A stretch of DNA of 64,000 nucleotides from an uncultured Flavobacteriales bacterium (GTDB taxonomy: Bacteria > Bacteroidota > Bacteroidia > Flavobacteriales_G > Salibacteraceae), in the NCBI GenBank assembly GCA_943788775.1, contig CALSRO010000001.1, positions 62,001 to 126,000 on the forward strand, written 5' to 3'. The notes beneath the pieces are model-generated. The model saw only the letters and a program-made list of their open reading frames with translations, was not told the origin of the DNA and searched no databases. The first letter of the stretch is position 1, and each line of letters starts with the position of its first letter. This document shows, one piece after another, positions 35,351 through 46,163 of this stretch. A program made the position numbers and the translations under genes.

Positions 35351-37621
35351 ATGACTTTTGATTTGGAGATGATAAAAGCTGTGTATGCTAAGTATCCTGA
35401 GCGCATTGCAGCAGCTAGAAAATTGCTGAACCACCCATTAACTCTTTCAGAAAAAATACTCTATACCCACCTTTGGGATGGAGCTGCTTCAGAAGAGTTT
35501 TCACGCGGTGGAAGCTATGTAGATTTTGCGCCAGACAGAGTAGCCATGCAAGATGCTACGGCACAAATGGCATTGCTCCAGTTCATGCAAGCTGGGAAGG
35601 ACACCGTTGCGGTTCCATCCACAGTGCATGCGGATCACTTGATCCAAGCCCGAATTGGTGCAGATAAGGATTTGCAAGAGTCTTTAAATAAGAATAACGA
35701 AGTATTCAACTTCCTTTCATCGGTTTCCAATAAATATGGAATCGGTTTTTGGAAGCCAGGTGCTGGTATCATTCACCAAGTGGTGTTAGAAAACTATGCA
35801 TTCCCAGGTGGAATGATGATCGGAACAGATAGCCATACAGTGAATGCCGGTGGACTTGGAATGGTTGCCGTGGGAGTAGGTGGAGCTGATGCCGTAGATG
35901 TTATGGCAGGAATGGCTTGGGAATTGAAATTTCCAAAACTGATCGGTGTTAAGCTTACGGGTAAGCTGAGTGGTTGGACCTCTCCAAAAGATGTGATCCT
36001 AAAGGTTGCAGGAATCTTGACAGTAAAAGGTGGAACCGGCTGTATCGTTGAATATTTTGGTGAAGGAGCTAAGTCTCTTTCGTGTACAGGTAAAGGTACC
36101 ATCTGCAATATGGGCGCTGAAATTGGAGCGACCACTTCCACTTTCGGTTACGATGACAGCATGCGTAGATACTTAAGCGCCACGGGTCGTCAAGATGTCG
36201 TGGATTTAGCTGATCAAGTTGCTGAACACTTAACCGGTGATGATGAGGTGTATGCCAATCCAGAGCAATACTTCGATCAGGTGATTGAAATTGATCTAAG
36301 CACTTTACAACCTCACTTAAATGGTCCATTCACTCCAGATTTAGCTACGCAAGTAGTTGACATGAAGGAGAAATTGAAGTCAAATGATTGGCCAGTAGAA
36401 GTGGAATGGGGATTAATCGGTTCATGCACTAACTCTTCGTATGAAGACATTTCAAGAGCTGCCTCCATTGCGAAGCAAGCAGTAGATAAAGGCTTAAAGC
36501 CAAAAGCAGAATTTGGAATTAATCCAGGGTCAGAGCAGGTTAGATATACCGTAGATCGTGATGGATTCATTTCCATTTTCGAAGACTTGGGAGCCACAAT
36601 ATTTACAAACGCTTGTGGACCATGCATTGGTCAATGGGCAAGAGCTGGTTCAGAGGAGAAAAAGAAAAACACCATAGTCCACTCCTTCAATAGAAACTTT
36701 TCGAAACGAGCAGATGGAAATCCAAATACACATGCATTCGTAACATCTCCAGAAATGGTGGCGGCTATTGCAATCAGCGGTCGATTGGATTTTAATCCCA
36801 TGACGGATACGTTGATCAACGATAAGGGTGAAGCTGTTAAATTAGAAGAACCAACAGGATTTGAACTTCCTCCAAAAGGGTTTGATGTGGAAGATCCAGG
36901 TTACCAAGCACCAGCTAATGATGGCGCACACGTTGATGTTGTGGTTAAGCCAGACTCAGAAAGACTGCAATTGTTAGATCCCTTTTCACCGTGGAATGGA
37001 GAAAACATAACAGGGGTAAAGCTTTTAATCAAGGCCTTCGGGAAATGCACGACTGACCACATTTCGATGGCTGGTCCATGGTTGCGATATAGAGGTCATT
37101 TGGACAACATTTCCAATAACTGTTTGATCGGTGCGGTGAACGCATTTGGTGAAAAGACAAACGCAGTCGTAAACCAATTAAATGGTGAGGTGCAAGAAGT
37201 GCCAGCGGCAGCTAGAGCATACAAGGCAGCAGGTGTGCCGACAATCGTTGTGGGTGATCATAATTACGGTGAAGGTTCATCTAGAGAGCATGCTGCAATG
37301 GAGCCAAGACACCTAGGTGTATGCGCGGTTGTTGTAAAGTCTTTTGCAAGAATTCATGAAACCAATCTTAAGAAGCAAGGAATGCTCGGGTTGACTTTTG
37401 CAAACGAAGCCGATTATGACAAAGTCAGAGAAGATGATACTTTCAACTTTATCGATTTGAATGAATTTGCTCCAGCCAAGCAGCTTCACTTAGAATTGGT
37501 GCATGCAGATGGGGCAAAGGATACAATCGCTTTGAACCATACATACAATGCTGCTCAAATTGATTGGTTCAGAGCCGGTAGTGCTTTGAATTTGATTAAG
37601 CAGCAAAACGCGAGCAAATAA
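35351..37621 (+). CDS. acn: Aconitate hydratase (mitochondrial-type)
   Basis: 756 residues, the common length for Bacteroidota aconitase related to the mitochondrial enzyme. The three [4Fe-4S] ligands are Cys359 ([10 protein letters not shown]), Cys422 and Cys425 (CGPCIGQW); the spacing of 63 and 3 equals that of mitochondrial aconitase. Further motifs: [14 protein letters not shown] (substrate-binding) and [19 protein letters not shown] in the swivel domain. It interconverts citrate and isocitrate in the TCA cycle, feeding the monomeric icd encoded in this window. It follows the ribosomal terminator, so it has its own promoter, which I did not identify. hemE follows after 25 bases and may be cotranscribed. 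Confidence 0.97.
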   Translation: MTFDLEMIKAVYAKYPERIAAARKLLNHPLTLSEKILYTHLWDGAASEEFSRGGSYVDFAPDRVAMQDATAQMALLQFMQAGKDTVAVPSTVHADHLIQARIGADKDLQESLNKNNEVFNFLSSVSNKYGIGFWKPGAGIIHQVVLENYAFPGGMMIGTDSHTVNAGGLGMVAVGVGGADAVDVMAGMAWELKFPKLIGVKLTGKLSGWTSPKDVILKVAGILTVKGGTGCIVEYFGEGAKSLSCTGKGTICNMGAEIGATTSTFGYDDSMRRYLSATGRQDVVDLADQVAEHLTGDDEVYANPEQYFDQVIEIDLSTLQPHLNGPFTPDLATQVVDMKEKLKSNDWPVEVEWGLIGSCTNSSYEDISRAASIAKQAVDKGLKPKAEFGINPGSEQVRYTVDRDGFISIFEDLGATIFTNACGPCIGQWARAGSEEKKKNTIVHSFNRNFSKRADGNPNTHAFVTSPEMVAAIAISGRLDFNPMTDTLINDKGEAVKLEEPTGFELPPKGFDVEDPGYQAPANDGAHVDVVVKPDSERLQLLDPFSPWNGENITGVKLLIKAFGKCTTDHISMAGPWLRYRGHLDNISNNCLIGAVNAFGEKTNAVVNQLNGEVQEVPAAARAYKAAGVPTIVVGDHNYGEGSSREHAAMEPRHLGVCAVVVKSFARIHETNLKKQGMLGLTFANEADYDKVREDDTFNFIDLNEFAPAKQLHLELVHADGAKDTIALNHTYNAAQIDWFRAGSALNLIKQQNASK

Positions 37622-37646
37622 TAAGCACAAGAAGGCAAAAGATTTG

Positions 37647-38675
37647 ATGAAAGAACAAGGAGCAATTCAAAACGATTTGCTGATTCGTGCCGCAAGGGGC
37701 GAAAAGACAGAGCGATCGCCCGTTTGGGTGATGCGGCAAGCAGGTCGAATCCTTCCTGAATATCGAGCAGTGCGTGGAAGTATATCTGGGTTTAAAGAAT
37801 TAGTGGAAACACCCGATTTGGCCGCAGAAGTTACAGTTCAACCTGTGGACATATTGGGAACGGATGCAGCAATCATTTTCTCGGACATTCTGGTGATTCC
37901 AGATGCTATGGGATTACCCTATGAAATGAAAGAGGGTGTTGGTCCACGATTCCCAAGAGTAATCAAAACAGAGTCTGACATTGATGAAATGAATGTGGCT
38001 CAAGGACAGGAATTGAAATATGTCTATGACGCCATTTCTGAAACTCGAAAGCGATTAGCTGGAAGGGTTCCTGTTATTGGTTTTGCTGGTGCGCCATTCA
38101 CTATTTTCTGTTACATGATCGAAGGAAAAGGTAGCAAGACATTCAGTGAAGCGCGAAAATGGTTGCACGCAAATCCAAAAGCTTCGCACAAATTGCTTGA
38201 GAAGATAACACAGTCCACGATCAACTATTTAAAGCTTCAAGTGGAGGCGGGAGTGTCCATTTATCAAGTTTTTGATTCTTGGGCCGGTGTGTTGAGCAAG
38301 GAATTGTATCAAGAATTTTGCATGCCCTATTTGAATAGAATCGCTCAGGAAGTGAACAGTGTACCGCGTATCGTATTCGCTAAGGGCGCTTATTTTGCGA
38401 TGGACGATTTGATGTCTAGCAATTATAATGTAGTTGGCCTCGATTGGGGTGCAAATATTGAATCGGCCCGATCTTTGGATTCAAGTAAAATACTTCAAGG
38501 TAATTTAGATCCAACCATTTTGTACGGACAAGAGGATTACATCATTCGAAAAACTAAGGAGATGTTAAGTTCGTTTTCTGGCGGAGGACACATCGCTAAT
38601 TTAGGCCATGGTGTTTATCCCGATACAGATTGGAGAAAAGTCAAATTATTCATTGACACGATAAAATCAAGTTGA
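37647..38675 (+). CDS. hemE: Uroporphyrinogen decarboxylase
   Basis: 342 residues from ATG 37647 (a TTG lies one codon earlier). The signature [16 protein letters not shown] (about 25-40) with its conserved Arg pair and the [21 protein letters not shown] stretch (Asp of the active site) are present, as are [16 protein letters not shown] and the late GNLDP and LGHGVYPDT motifs. It removes four carboxylates from uroporphyrinogen III to give coproporphyrinogen III in the cytoplasm (haem synthesis). The OmpA-family gene begins 17 bases downstream. Confidence 0.97.
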   Translation: MKEQGAIQNDLLIRAARGEKTERSPVWVMRQAGRILPEYRAVRGSISGFKELVETPDLAAEVTVQPVDILGTDAAIIFSDILVIPDAMGLPYEMKEGVGPRFPRVIKTESDIDEMNVAQGQELKYVYDAISETRKRLAGRVPVIGFAGAPFTIFCYMIEGKGSKTFSEARKWLHANPKASHKLLEKITQSTINYLKLQVEAGVSIYQVFDSWAGVLSKELYQEFCMPYLNRIAQEVNSVPRIVFAKGAYFAMDDLMSSNYNVVGLDWGANIESARSLDSSKILQGNLDPTILYGQEDYIIRKTKEMLSSFSGGGHIANLGHGVYPDTDWRKVKLFIDTIKSS

Positions 38676-38692
38676 TATTAATAAATAGAAAT

Positions 38693-39832
38693 ATGAAGAA
38701 TCTATTAGTTGCTACTTTACTTTCTGCCGCTACTCTGATGAGTTTCGCGCAGGGAAATATGATTAACAATGGAAGTTTTGAATCCGTTTCAAAGAAGATT
38801 AAATCAGGAGGCATGATTGAATATGCTACAGGTTGGACTTCTCCTACGGATTCAAAGGCAGATGTGTTCAGTGCCAATGCTAAATCAGATGAATACAAGA
38901 CTCCTGCAAATGTTTACGGTGATACTGATCCGCTGGAAGGACAGAATTACGCTGGCATTTACATGTACAGTTATAAAGATGAAACACCGCGACAATATTT
39001 ACAAGCGCAGTTGACTGAGAAAATGAAGGAAGACAAAGTTTACTGCGTGAAAATGAATGTCATGTTAAGTATGCTTTCAAAGTATTCATCCAATAACATT
39101 GGCATTTATATCAGCAAAAAACCATTGACGCCAGAAGATATTGAAGCCTACAATATTGAGCCTCAAATCATGCATTCTCAAAATCGAATTTTTGACGAGC
39201 AGTTTGATTGGGAACCAATATGTCAGACCTATATCGCAGATGGAGGCGAAGAGTACATCACCATTGGAAACTTTGGTCCCTCTGATGCCACAGAAAATGA
39301 AAAGATGAAAAAGCCTAAGGGTATCACCGGAACCCAAGCTCGAGGCGCCTATTATTACATTGATGATGTGAGTGTGATGAATATGGCGGGTGTGGATGAA
39401 TGTAATTGTGAGCTAGATGCGGGAGGTAAGGCTATAAATGTTGTTTATTCTGTAGAGACTAGTACCGATATGGACGTGGATGTGTCTGAAGATATTGAGA
39501 GAACCAGAGTATATTTTGATGATGGATCGGATGTGATAAGTGAATTAGCCATGGCTGATATTATCAAAATTGCGGATCTGTTAAAAGAACACCCAAAGTA
39601 TAAAGTGAAGGTCGTTGGTCACACTGATCCAGTTGAAGAGGCTAAGTCAACAGGGAACGTTTCACTTAATAGAGCGAATGCTGTAAAAAGTGCCTTGGTT
39701 GAAAATGGGGTGAGCGAAGGAAAATTATTGGTAGTTGGAGTGCAAGACTTCGAGCCAATTACTTCTGACGCGACAGCCGCAGGTCAAGCACAAAATAGAA
39801 GGGTAATGTTTACAGTTATTAGCAAGAACTAA
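38693..39832 (+). CDS. OmpA-family outer-membrane protein with N-terminal lectin-like domain
   Basis: 379 residues from ATG 38693. Signal peptide MKNLLVATLLSAATLMSFAQ. The N-terminal 220 residues (NMINNGSFESVSKK..., GWTSPTDSKADVFS) resemble jelly-roll carbohydrate-binding domains seen in Bacteroidota surface proteins. The C-terminal 100 residues are an OmpA/MotB peptidoglycan-binding domain: RVYFDDGSDVIS, KYKVKVVGHTDP, SLNRANAVKSALVENGV and QAQNRRVMFTV. Probably anchored to peptidoglycan from the periplasm. No beta-barrel is evident in between, so this is not a classical OmpA porin. Confidence 0.82.
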   Translation: MKNLLVATLLSAATLMSFAQGNMINNGSFESVSKKIKSGGMIEYATGWTSPTDSKADVFSANAKSDEYKTPANVYGDTDPLEGQNYAGIYMYSYKDETPRQYLQAQLTEKMKEDKVYCVKMNVMLSMLSKYSSNNIGIYISKKPLTPEDIEAYNIEPQIMHSQNRIFDEQFDWEPICQTYIADGGEEYITIGNFGPSDATENEKMKKPKGITGTQARGAYYYIDDVSVMNMAGVDECNCELDAGGKAINVVYSVETSTDMDVDVSEDIERTRVYFDDGSDVISELAMADIIKIADLLKEHPKYKVKVVGHTDPVEEAKSTGNVSLNRANAVKSALVENGVSEGKLLVVGVQDFEPITSDATAAGQAQNRRVMFTVISKN

Positions 39833-39855
39833 AGTCTACTATAATAAGATTTCAT

Positions 39856-39890
39856 GAAGCCCTCCCGAATCTCGAGAGGGCTTCTTTATT
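39856..39890 (+). terminator. Terminator after the OmpA-family gene
   Basis: Perfect 9-bp stem GAAGCCCTC (39856-39864) with GAGGGCTTC (39876-39884), followed by TTTATTTT. Confidence 0.8.
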
Positions 39891-39903
39891 TTCGTCACCT
39901 CAT

Positions 39904-41217
39904 ATGATAGAAAAGAATAATCCGAAAACCATTCGTGCATGGGCATTTTACGACTGGGCTAATTCGGTTTATTCCTTGGTAATATCTACAGCTATTTTTC
40001 CAATTTTTTATGCGAGTCAAGCTATAACATCAACTAAGGTGGTAAATGGAGAAGAGATTCCTTATGTTGAATTCTTTGGAAGAACCTTTATCAATACTGA
40101 GATTTACAGCTATGTCCTATCCTTGTCTTTTTTGGTAGTAGCAGCCATATCTCCTTTTTTATCTGGCATTGCAGATTACACAGGAAGTAAGAAAAAATTC
40201 TTGAAATTCTTCTGTTATCTTGGCTCCATATCCTGCGGAATGCTCTACTTTTTTGATGTGGAACACTTAGAAATTAGCATGCTCTTCGTATTGCTGGCAA
40301 GTGTTGGATTCTGGGGTAGCTTGGTCTTTTATAACGCATTTCTCCCTGAAATTGCAGATCCCGAAAATCATGACCAAGTAAGCGCAAAAGGCTTTGCATA
40401 TGGATACGTAGGGAGTGCGATTTTACTAATCTTAATTTTAGCAGTTCTAACATTTTTTGGAAACCATTTGGTGCGCTATGCCTTCGTTGCGGTGGCTATT
40501 TGGTGGGCAGGATTCGCTCAAGTTACTTACCGTGTGTTGCCTTCAAATATTCATCAACGCAAACCGGAAGACACATACATCTGGAAGGGTTATCAAGAAT
40601 TAATAAAAGTTTGGAATGAACTAGGAGATTTGTTCAATATCAAGCGTTTCTTGAGGTCATTTTTCGTATATAGTATGGGAGTTCAAACCGTAATGGTGAT
40701 GGCAGTTTTGTTTGCGAAAAAAGAAATTGATTGGGGTGGGCAGGATGACACTGGACTTATCGTGAGTGTTTTAATCATCCAATTTGTTGCGGTATTTGGC
40801 GCCTTTTTGTTTGCTTATTTATCGAAGAGACTAGGCAACATTCCTGTGCTCATTATGGCTTTAACCATTTGGATTGGCATTTGCTTGGCCGCATATTTTA
40901 TCGAAACTGCCGTTCAATTTTATACGCTCGCGGGTGTTGTTGGATTGGTAATGGGCGGAATTCAATCTCTATCTCGATCCACTTATTCTAAATTGTTACC
41001 AAACACAATTGATCACGCAAGTTACTTCAGTTTTTATGACGTTGTCGAAAAGCTGGGAATTGTTGTCGGGACATTCTTTTTCGGATTGATTGAAGGAGCC
41101 ACATCCAGCATGAGGTTTTCGGCATTGGCTATATTATCTTTCTTTTTGATCGGACTATTCCTGATCTTATTTGTTAAACGTGAGAAAAACATTGGCCCTC
41201 AAATGGCCAATAACTAA
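39904..41217 (+). CDS. MFS transporter of the UMF1/Atg22-like family
   Basis: 437 residues with about 12 hydrophobic helices. RAWAFYDWANSVYSLVIST at the N-terminus is the signature of the UMF1 (Atg22-like) branch of the major facilitator superfamily, and GGIQSLSRSTYSKLLP (about 350) is the matching late loop. In fungi related proteins release amino acids from vacuoles; the bacterial substrate is not known. The next gene, an L-2-hydroxyglutarate oxidase, starts 5 bases downstream, so the two are cotranscribed. Confidence 0.88.
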   Translation: MIEKNNPKTIRAWAFYDWANSVYSLVISTAIFPIFYASQAITSTKVVNGEEIPYVEFFGRTFINTEIYSYVLSLSFLVVAAISPFLSGIADYTGSKKKFLKFFCYLGSISCGMLYFFDVEHLEISMLFVLLASVGFWGSLVFYNAFLPEIADPENHDQVSAKGFAYGYVGSAILLILILAVLTFFGNHLVRYAFVAVAIWWAGFAQVTYRVLPSNIHQRKPEDTYIWKGYQELIKVWNELGDLFNIKRFLRSFFVYSMGVQTVMVMAVLFAKKEIDWGGQDDTGLIVSVLIIQFVAVFGAFLFAYLSKRLGNIPVLIMALTIWIGICLAAYFIETAVQFYTLAGVVGLVMGGIQSLSRSTYSKLLPNTIDHASYFSFYDVVEKLGIVVGTFFFGLIEGATSSMRFSALAILSFFLIGLFLILFVKREKNIGPQMANN

Positions 41218-41222
41218 CTGTT

Positions 41223-42437
41223 ATGGAAAAGCATTTTGACATTGTAATCGTAGGGGGTGGAATTGTTGGAGCGGCAACTGCATATAAATTACAGTTGGCC
41301 TTTCCCGAAAAGTCGATCGCTATTCTCGAGAAGGAAGCGAGACTTGCAAATCATCAAACTGGGAATAATTCAGGTGTTATTCATTCAGGAATCTATTACA
41401 AGCCTGGATCTTATAAGGCAAAAACGTGCGTAGATGGAAGACGCGAGCTGGTGGCCTTTGCAAAAGAGTTCAACATTAGCCATGACATTTGCGGCAAAAT
41501 AATAGTCGCAACGGATGAGAGCGAATTACCAAATCTAGAAACGATTAGAGAACGGGGTATCGCAAACGGAGTGGAAGAAATTGAGAAGATTGGTCCACAA
41601 CACATCAAAGAGATCGAACCTCATTGTGCAGGTATCGCTGGGATAAGGGTAGGTTGTACAGGAATTATTGACTTTAGAGCAACTACTGAGAAGTTTGGAG
41701 AATTATTAGAAGCAAAGCACCCCTCCAGTCGTGTGTTGCTAAAGCACGAGGTATTAGACGTTGCGCAGAACGCTAATGGCACGGAATTGATTACCAACCA
41801 AGGTAAGGTACACGCAAAACACGTGATTTATTGTGGCGGTTTGCAGGCAGACCGACTTGCTAAGACAGATGGAGTTAAGCTTGATATGTCCATCTTGGGT
41901 TTTCGAGGTGACTATTATGAGCTCAGTGAGATGGGTAAACATAAAGTGAAAAATCTGATATACCCAGTGCCAAATCCAAAATTCCCATTCCTAGGTGTTC
42001 ATTTCACTCGAATGACAGACGGCAGTGTAGAATGTGGGCCAAATGCTGTGTTTGTTTTTAAAAGAGAAGGTTACGGCAAAACAGATTTCAGTTTTAAGGA
42101 TACTGCCGATGCATTGACTTTCCCTGGAACTTGGAAATTCTTCGCAAAACATTGGCGTTTTGGGGTAGAAGAGTATCGAAGGGCTTTTTCAAAGTCGCTT
42201 TTTCTATCTCAACTACAGCGATTAATTCCTGATCTGGAAATGAATGATTTGGCTCACGAGCGAGCAGGAGTCCGAGCAATGGCTTTGGCTGATACAGGGG
42301 AGATGATCGATGACTTTAAATTAGAGTACAAACGCAACAGCATCCATGTGCTTAATGCTCCCAGTCCTGCAGCAACGGCTTGTTTGTCTATCGGAAATGA
42401 AGTGGCGAAAATGGCCAAGGATCATTTTAATCTGTAA
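41223..42437 (+). CDS. lhgO: L-2-hydroxyglutarate oxidase
   Basis: 404 residues. FAD-binding N-terminus DIVIVGGGIVGAATAYKL (residues 5-22) with the EKEARLANHQTGNNSGVIHSG stretch (shown here as EKEARLANHQ and TGNNSGVIHSG) typical of LhgO, then GIYYKPGSYKAKTC. It oxidises L-2-hydroxyglutarate to 2-oxoglutarate with FAD, passing electrons to oxygen or the quinone pool. It clears a side product of 2-oxoglutarate metabolism. The UMF1-type transporter upstream is in the same transcript. The end abuts the convergent gene at 42438 with no gap. Confidence 0.92.
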   Translation: MEKHFDIVIVGGGIVGAATAYKLQLAFPEKSIAILEKEARLANHQTGNNSGVIHSGIYYKPGSYKAKTCVDGRRELVAFAKEFNISHDICGKIIVATDESELPNLETIRERGIANGVEEIEKIGPQHIKEIEPHCAGIAGIRVGCTGIIDFRATTEKFGELLEAKHPSSRVLLKHEVLDVAQNANGTELITNQGKVHAKHVIYCGGLQADRLAKTDGVKLDMSILGFRGDYYELSEMGKHKVKNLIYPVPNPKFPFLGVHFTRMTDGSVECGPNAVFVFKREGYGKTDFSFKDTADALTFPGTWKFFAKHWRFGVEEYRRAFSKSLFLSQLQRLIPDLEMNDLAHERAGVRAMALADTGEMIDDFKLEYKRNSIHVLNAPSPAATACLSIGNEVAKMAKDHFNL

Positions 42438-42983
42438 CTACCCTTCTGTGATGCGGTAGTTTTCTTGGATGTCTGGCCAATTGAAGATGAATTGTCCAAT
42501 TATTTCATCAAGGCGCTTTAAAAAAATTGGATTTGGAGTATTCATATTTTTGAAATATTCCGTCTGATAATCATTCAAACCATATTTGAAAAACACTCCT
42601 TTAGACATTGCGTAATGCACATTTTTAGAAGGATGATTGATTCTTCCCATCCAAGATTGATACTTCGCTATGGTTTCTTTAAGCAAAGCAGGTTCCGTCA
42701 ATAACACCGTGCCGAGTTTTCTATAAATGCGTTCCGCTATTCTTGCGCCTTTCACAGAATCCAAATAGTTAGTCATCAGCTTAAGGTTTCCTGCTACAAC
42801 GATCAATAAAAATTGATCGTTCTCTTCACTCGAAAGTTGTGGCGATCTTGCAAATTCAGGATCATTATTGATTATTTCAGCAACATCTTCGAAACCCGAA
42901 TCCACCAGTTTGATAGTTGAGTTGACAAAGAAGTTGGCCAATTGGTCTTCTGTAAGTTTTTTCTTCTTGAAAATCGTAAACAT
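42438..42983 (-). CDS. Conserved-looking hypothetical protein
   Basis: 181 residues, no signal peptide; largely alpha-helical (KLTEDQLANFFVNSTIKLVDSG, FLLIVVAGNLKLMTNYLDS, KLGTVLLTEPALLKETIAKYQ). It resembles uncharacterised Bacteroidota proteins but I cannot name the family. The stop codon directly abuts the end of lhgO on the other strand. The 215 bases between its start and ppk1 (42984-43198) hold no gene that I can support. Confidence 0.65.
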   Translation of the reverse strand: MFTIFKKKKLTEDQLANFFVNSTIKLVDSGFEDVAEIINNDPEFARSPQLSSEENDQFLLIVVAGNLKLMTNYLDSVKGARIAERIYRKLGTVLLTEPALLKETIAKYQSWMGRINHPSKNVHYAMSKGVFFKYGLNDYQTEYFKNMNTPNPIFLKRLDEIIGQFIFNWPDIQENYRITEG

Positions 42984-43198
42984 GAATCTTTAGGCCTTTT
43001 CTTGAGCTTTGCCAAAGGTCTTGCATAACAAAGGCGTTATAATTGGATGAGTCAATTCCTTATCAACAGAGTTTTCAACTACTAATTACAATAATGTTAT
43101 GTCCAAATATGCTTTTCGTTATCATTGAATTAAAACTGGGCTATTCCATATAGTAAGCCCCAATGGCAAAGCATACATTCGCGAACTATACCTGTCAC

Positions 43199-45256
43199 AT
43201 GGATAAGAAGAAGACTATTATTAATAGAGAATTAAGCTGGCTAGCATTCAATGAGAGAGTGCTAAACGAAGCTGCGGATACGTCTGTTCCACTTATGGAG
43301 CGCTTGAAATTTCTGGGAATATTCTCGAACAATAGAGATGAATTCTTCAGAGTGCGGGTGGCCTCCATTAAGAGGCTTGTGCATCTAAAGGATCGAATTA
43401 AAGCGAGCGATGACGATCCTAAATTGATCTTCAAAAAAATTCAGGAAATTACAATCGAACAACAGCACAGGTATGAGAGTATTTACCAATCCATAATCGA
43501 TCAATTGGATGAGAATGGAATCCATTTGGTGAATGAGAGAAATCTCAATCGAAATCAGAAAGCATTCGTTCGGGAGTATTTCGAAGAGGAAGTGGATCCG
43601 ATCATTGGTCCAATAATGTTGAACCAAATTGATGTTTTCCCTCAATTAAGAGATAAAGGGATTTACTTAGCCATAATTCTTCATAGTCCAGAGAAGAACC
43701 ATAGTCAATATGCATTGATGGAGGTGCCATCAGTTTTGCCGCGTTTCGTAGAAATTCCGGGTGATGATGAGAAAAAATACATCATCATTTTGGATGATAT
43801 AATTCGTTTTAACCTGATGGATTCGTTTAAGATTTTTCGTCCTGAGTCTGTAGAAGCGTATACATTCAAGATAACACGTGATGCCGAACTTGACTTGGAT
43901 AACGACATAACAAAAAGCTTTATGGAGAAAATGAAGGCAAGTCTGAAAGAAAGAAAACGTGGGGCTCCAGTAAGATTTGTATTTGATTCAAGTATGCCAG
44001 CAGAGCTTCAAAGGTATCTGGCGAAAAAGATGCACTTGACTAATTCAGAAGATGCATTTATCCCAGGTGGTCGATATCATAATTTCAGAGACTTGATGTC
44101 TTTTCCCAAACTCGATATTACTCGAGGTTATTATAAGCCATTAGCAAGCCATGAGCATCCGCATTTGGTGAAATATGAAAGCTATTTCGATGCGATAAAG
44201 TCAAAAGACGTTTTGCTGCACTTTCCATATCAGTCTTTTAACCACATCATCGATTTACTCAAGGAGGCCGCAGTAGATCCAAAGGTAAAATCCATTAAGA
44301 TTTGTCTCTACCGAGTTGCGAAAAGAAGCAAGGTTGTCAATGCGCTGATAAATGCTGCCAGAAATGGAAAACACGTTGTGGTCGTGTTCGAGCTACAAGC
44401 AAGATTTGATGAAGAGAATAATATTTATTGGTCTAATGTGCTAGAGGATGAAGGAGTGGACGTACTCTTCGGATTCCCAGGATTAAAAGTCCACAGTAAG
44501 GTTTGTGTGATATCTAGAAAGGAAAGGGGGCAACAAAAGCAATACGCCATAGTAGGCACAGGAAACTATAATGAGTCCACCGCTAGCCTTTACACAGATT
44601 TCAGCCTTCTGACAGCAGATAAGAGAATTACAAAGGAGGTAGAAAAGGTTTTTGAAATATTCGAACAATCTATCTGGAGGAACTACCGATTTCAGCACCT
44701 CCTGGTTTCGCCATTCTATCTTCGCAATAAGCTCGTTCGTTTCATCAACAAGGAAATTAAAAATGCTAAGGCCGGCAGGCCGGCATACATTCATCTAAAG
44801 ATGAACAGTATCGTAGATACTAACCTTATTCAGAAATTGTATGCAGCGAGTATTGCGGGTGTTAAGGTAAAATTAGTCGTGCGTGGTGTATGTGCCTTGA
44901 TTCCAGGAATAAGAGGGTTGAGCGAGAATATTGAGGTGATTAGTATTATCGACAGATTTCTTGAACACGCCCGTTTTTATTGCTTCTGCAATGATGGCGA
45001 TCCGCTTTATTTTATTAGTTCGGCAGACTGGATGGTACGGAATATTGATCGCAGAATAGAGGTGACATGCCCTATTTATAGTAAAGAAATCATTCGTGAA
45101 ATAGACCATACATTTGAGGTTCAATTTGCGGACAACGTCAAGGGCAGAAGATTGCTTTCAGACGGCACATATAAAGTCCAAAAAAGTTCAAAGGAAAAGA
45201 GAATGAGATCGCAATCAGAATTATTTCAGCACTATAAATTGATGGCTAAATCCTAA
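43199..45256 (+). CDS. ppk1: Polyphosphate kinase 1
   Basis: 685 residues from ATG 43199 (MDKKKTIINRELSWLAFNERVL); an upstream ATG at 43163 adds 12 residues unlike the family. INRELSWL opens the N-terminal domain. The autophosphorylated catalytic His is His432 in LKVHSKVCVI (E. coli His435) and the second conserved His is His590 in FLEHARFYCF (E. coli His592). It makes long-chain polyphosphate from ATP, reversibly, at the inner membrane. The ppx-like gene follows with a one-base TAATG overlap, so synthesis and breakdown of polyphosphate are coded together. In its coding region lies a GC-rich repeat of GCCGGC (44770-44783). Confidence 0.97.
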   Translation: MDKKKTIINRELSWLAFNERVLNEAADTSVPLMERLKFLGIFSNNRDEFFRVRVASIKRLVHLKDRIKASDDDPKLIFKKIQEITIEQQHRYESIYQSIIDQLDENGIHLVNERNLNRNQKAFVREYFEEEVDPIIGPIMLNQIDVFPQLRDKGIYLAIILHSPEKNHSQYALMEVPSVLPRFVEIPGDDEKKYIIILDDIIRFNLMDSFKIFRPESVEAYTFKITRDAELDLDNDITKSFMEKMKASLKERKRGAPVRFVFDSSMPAELQRYLAKKMHLTNSEDAFIPGGRYHNFRDLMSFPKLDITRGYYKPLASHEHPHLVKYESYFDAIKSKDVLLHFPYQSFNHIIDLLKEAAVDPKVKSIKICLYRVAKRSKVVNALINAARNGKHVVVVFELQARFDEENNIYWSNVLEDEGVDVLFGFPGLKVHSKVCVISRKERGQQKQYAIVGTGNYNESTASLYTDFSLLTADKRITKEVEKVFEIFEQSIWRNYRFQHLLVSPFYLRNKLVRFINKEIKNAKAGRPAYIHLKMNSIVDTNLIQKLYAASIAGVKVKLVVRGVCALIPGIRGLSENIEVISIIDRFLEHARFYCFCNDGDPLYFISSADWMVRNIDRRIEVTCPIYSKEIIREIDHTFEVQFADNVKGRRLLSDGTYKVQKSSKEKRMRSQSELFQHYKLMAKS

Positions 45257-46161
45257 TGGAGGCTTACTGTTTTTCGGCTATCGATATTGGTTCTAATGCA
45301 GTTCGGTTGCTCGTGAGTAATGTTTTTGAGGACGGATTAAACGTTACATTTAAGAAACAATCACTTGTACGTGTGCCGATTCGTTTGGGGGCTGATGCAT
45401 TCTTAAATCAGCGAATTCCTGAAAATAAAGAAGAAGAATTTCTGCACGTAATGCGTGCGTTTAGCCATTTATTGAAGGTGTATAAACCAGCTAAGACACG
45501 TGCGATTGCCACTTCTGCATTTAGAGAAGCGGATAACGGTTACAAAATCGTGGATCGCGTATTCAATGAAACAGGAATAAAAATTGAGATCATAACCGGA
45601 AAAGAAGAAGCTGAAGTGGTTTACGCTAACGGATTGCGTGATAATATGGATAGCGATAGGTGCTATTTATATATGGACGTGGGAGGTGGTAGTACTGAAT
45701 TAACGCTGTTCGATAATCATGAAGCAATTGCTTCTAGGTCGTTCAATATTGGTTCCATCAGACTTTTGATGAATTCTATTTCGGATAAGGATTGGGATGA
45801 AATGAAGGATTGGGTTCACAATGTTTCAAGTAAATTGTCTCAAAAGGTTGCCCTTATTGGTAGCGGGGGAAATATCAATAAGTACTGTAAACTGCTAATG
45901 AAGGATTATGGCGAAGCTTTAAATTATGACGAAGTTTATCATTTATATAAGCGCCTTAAACACATGTCAACTGAAGAGAGAATTCAAAAGTGTTATCTCA
46001 ATCCAGATCGTGCAGATGTTATTGTGCCAGCGGGTAAAATATTCACTTCGGTCATGCGTTGGAGTGGTGCGACAACGGCTTATGTTCCAAAAATTGGAGT
46101 GTCAGATGGAGTGATAAAAATGCTATACGATCAAACAAAAATCGAGCGCGCGTTCCACTAG
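45256..46161 (+). CDS. ppx: Exopolyphosphatase / pppGpp phosphohydrolase (Ppx/GppA family)
   Basis: 301 residues; the start overlaps the ppk1 stop (TAATG). The actin-like ATPase motif SAIDIGSNAVRLLV (about 6-19) and YMDVGGGSTELTLF (about 139-152), plus LIGSGGNINKYC, are the phosphate-binding loops of the Ppx/GppA family. At about 300 residues it is the short form without the C-terminal HD domain. It removes phosphate from the end of polyphosphate or from pppGpp; which one is not decided by sequence. Its ppk1 partner argues for polyphosphate. Confidence 0.9.
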   Translation: MEAYCFSAIDIGSNAVRLLVSNVFEDGLNVTFKKQSLVRVPIRLGADAFLNQRIPENKEEEFLHVMRAFSHLLKVYKPAKTRAIATSAFREADNGYKIVDRVFNETGIKIEIITGKEEAEVVYANGLRDNMDSDRCYLYMDVGGGSTELTLFDNHEAIASRSFNIGSIRLLMNSISDKDWDEMKDWVHNVSSKLSQKVALIGSGGNINKYCKLLMKDYGEALNYDEVYHLYKRLKHMSTEERIQKCYLNPDRADVIVPAGKIFTSVMRWSGATTAYVPKIGVSDGVIKMLYDQTKIERAFH

Positions 46162-46163
46162 TG

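Noticed and set aside
44768..44785. GC-rich repeat with two GCCGGC in AT-rich surroundings
   Set aside because: It is in frame in ppk1 (Lys-Ala-Gly-Arg-Pro-Ala) and too short to be a mobile repeat.
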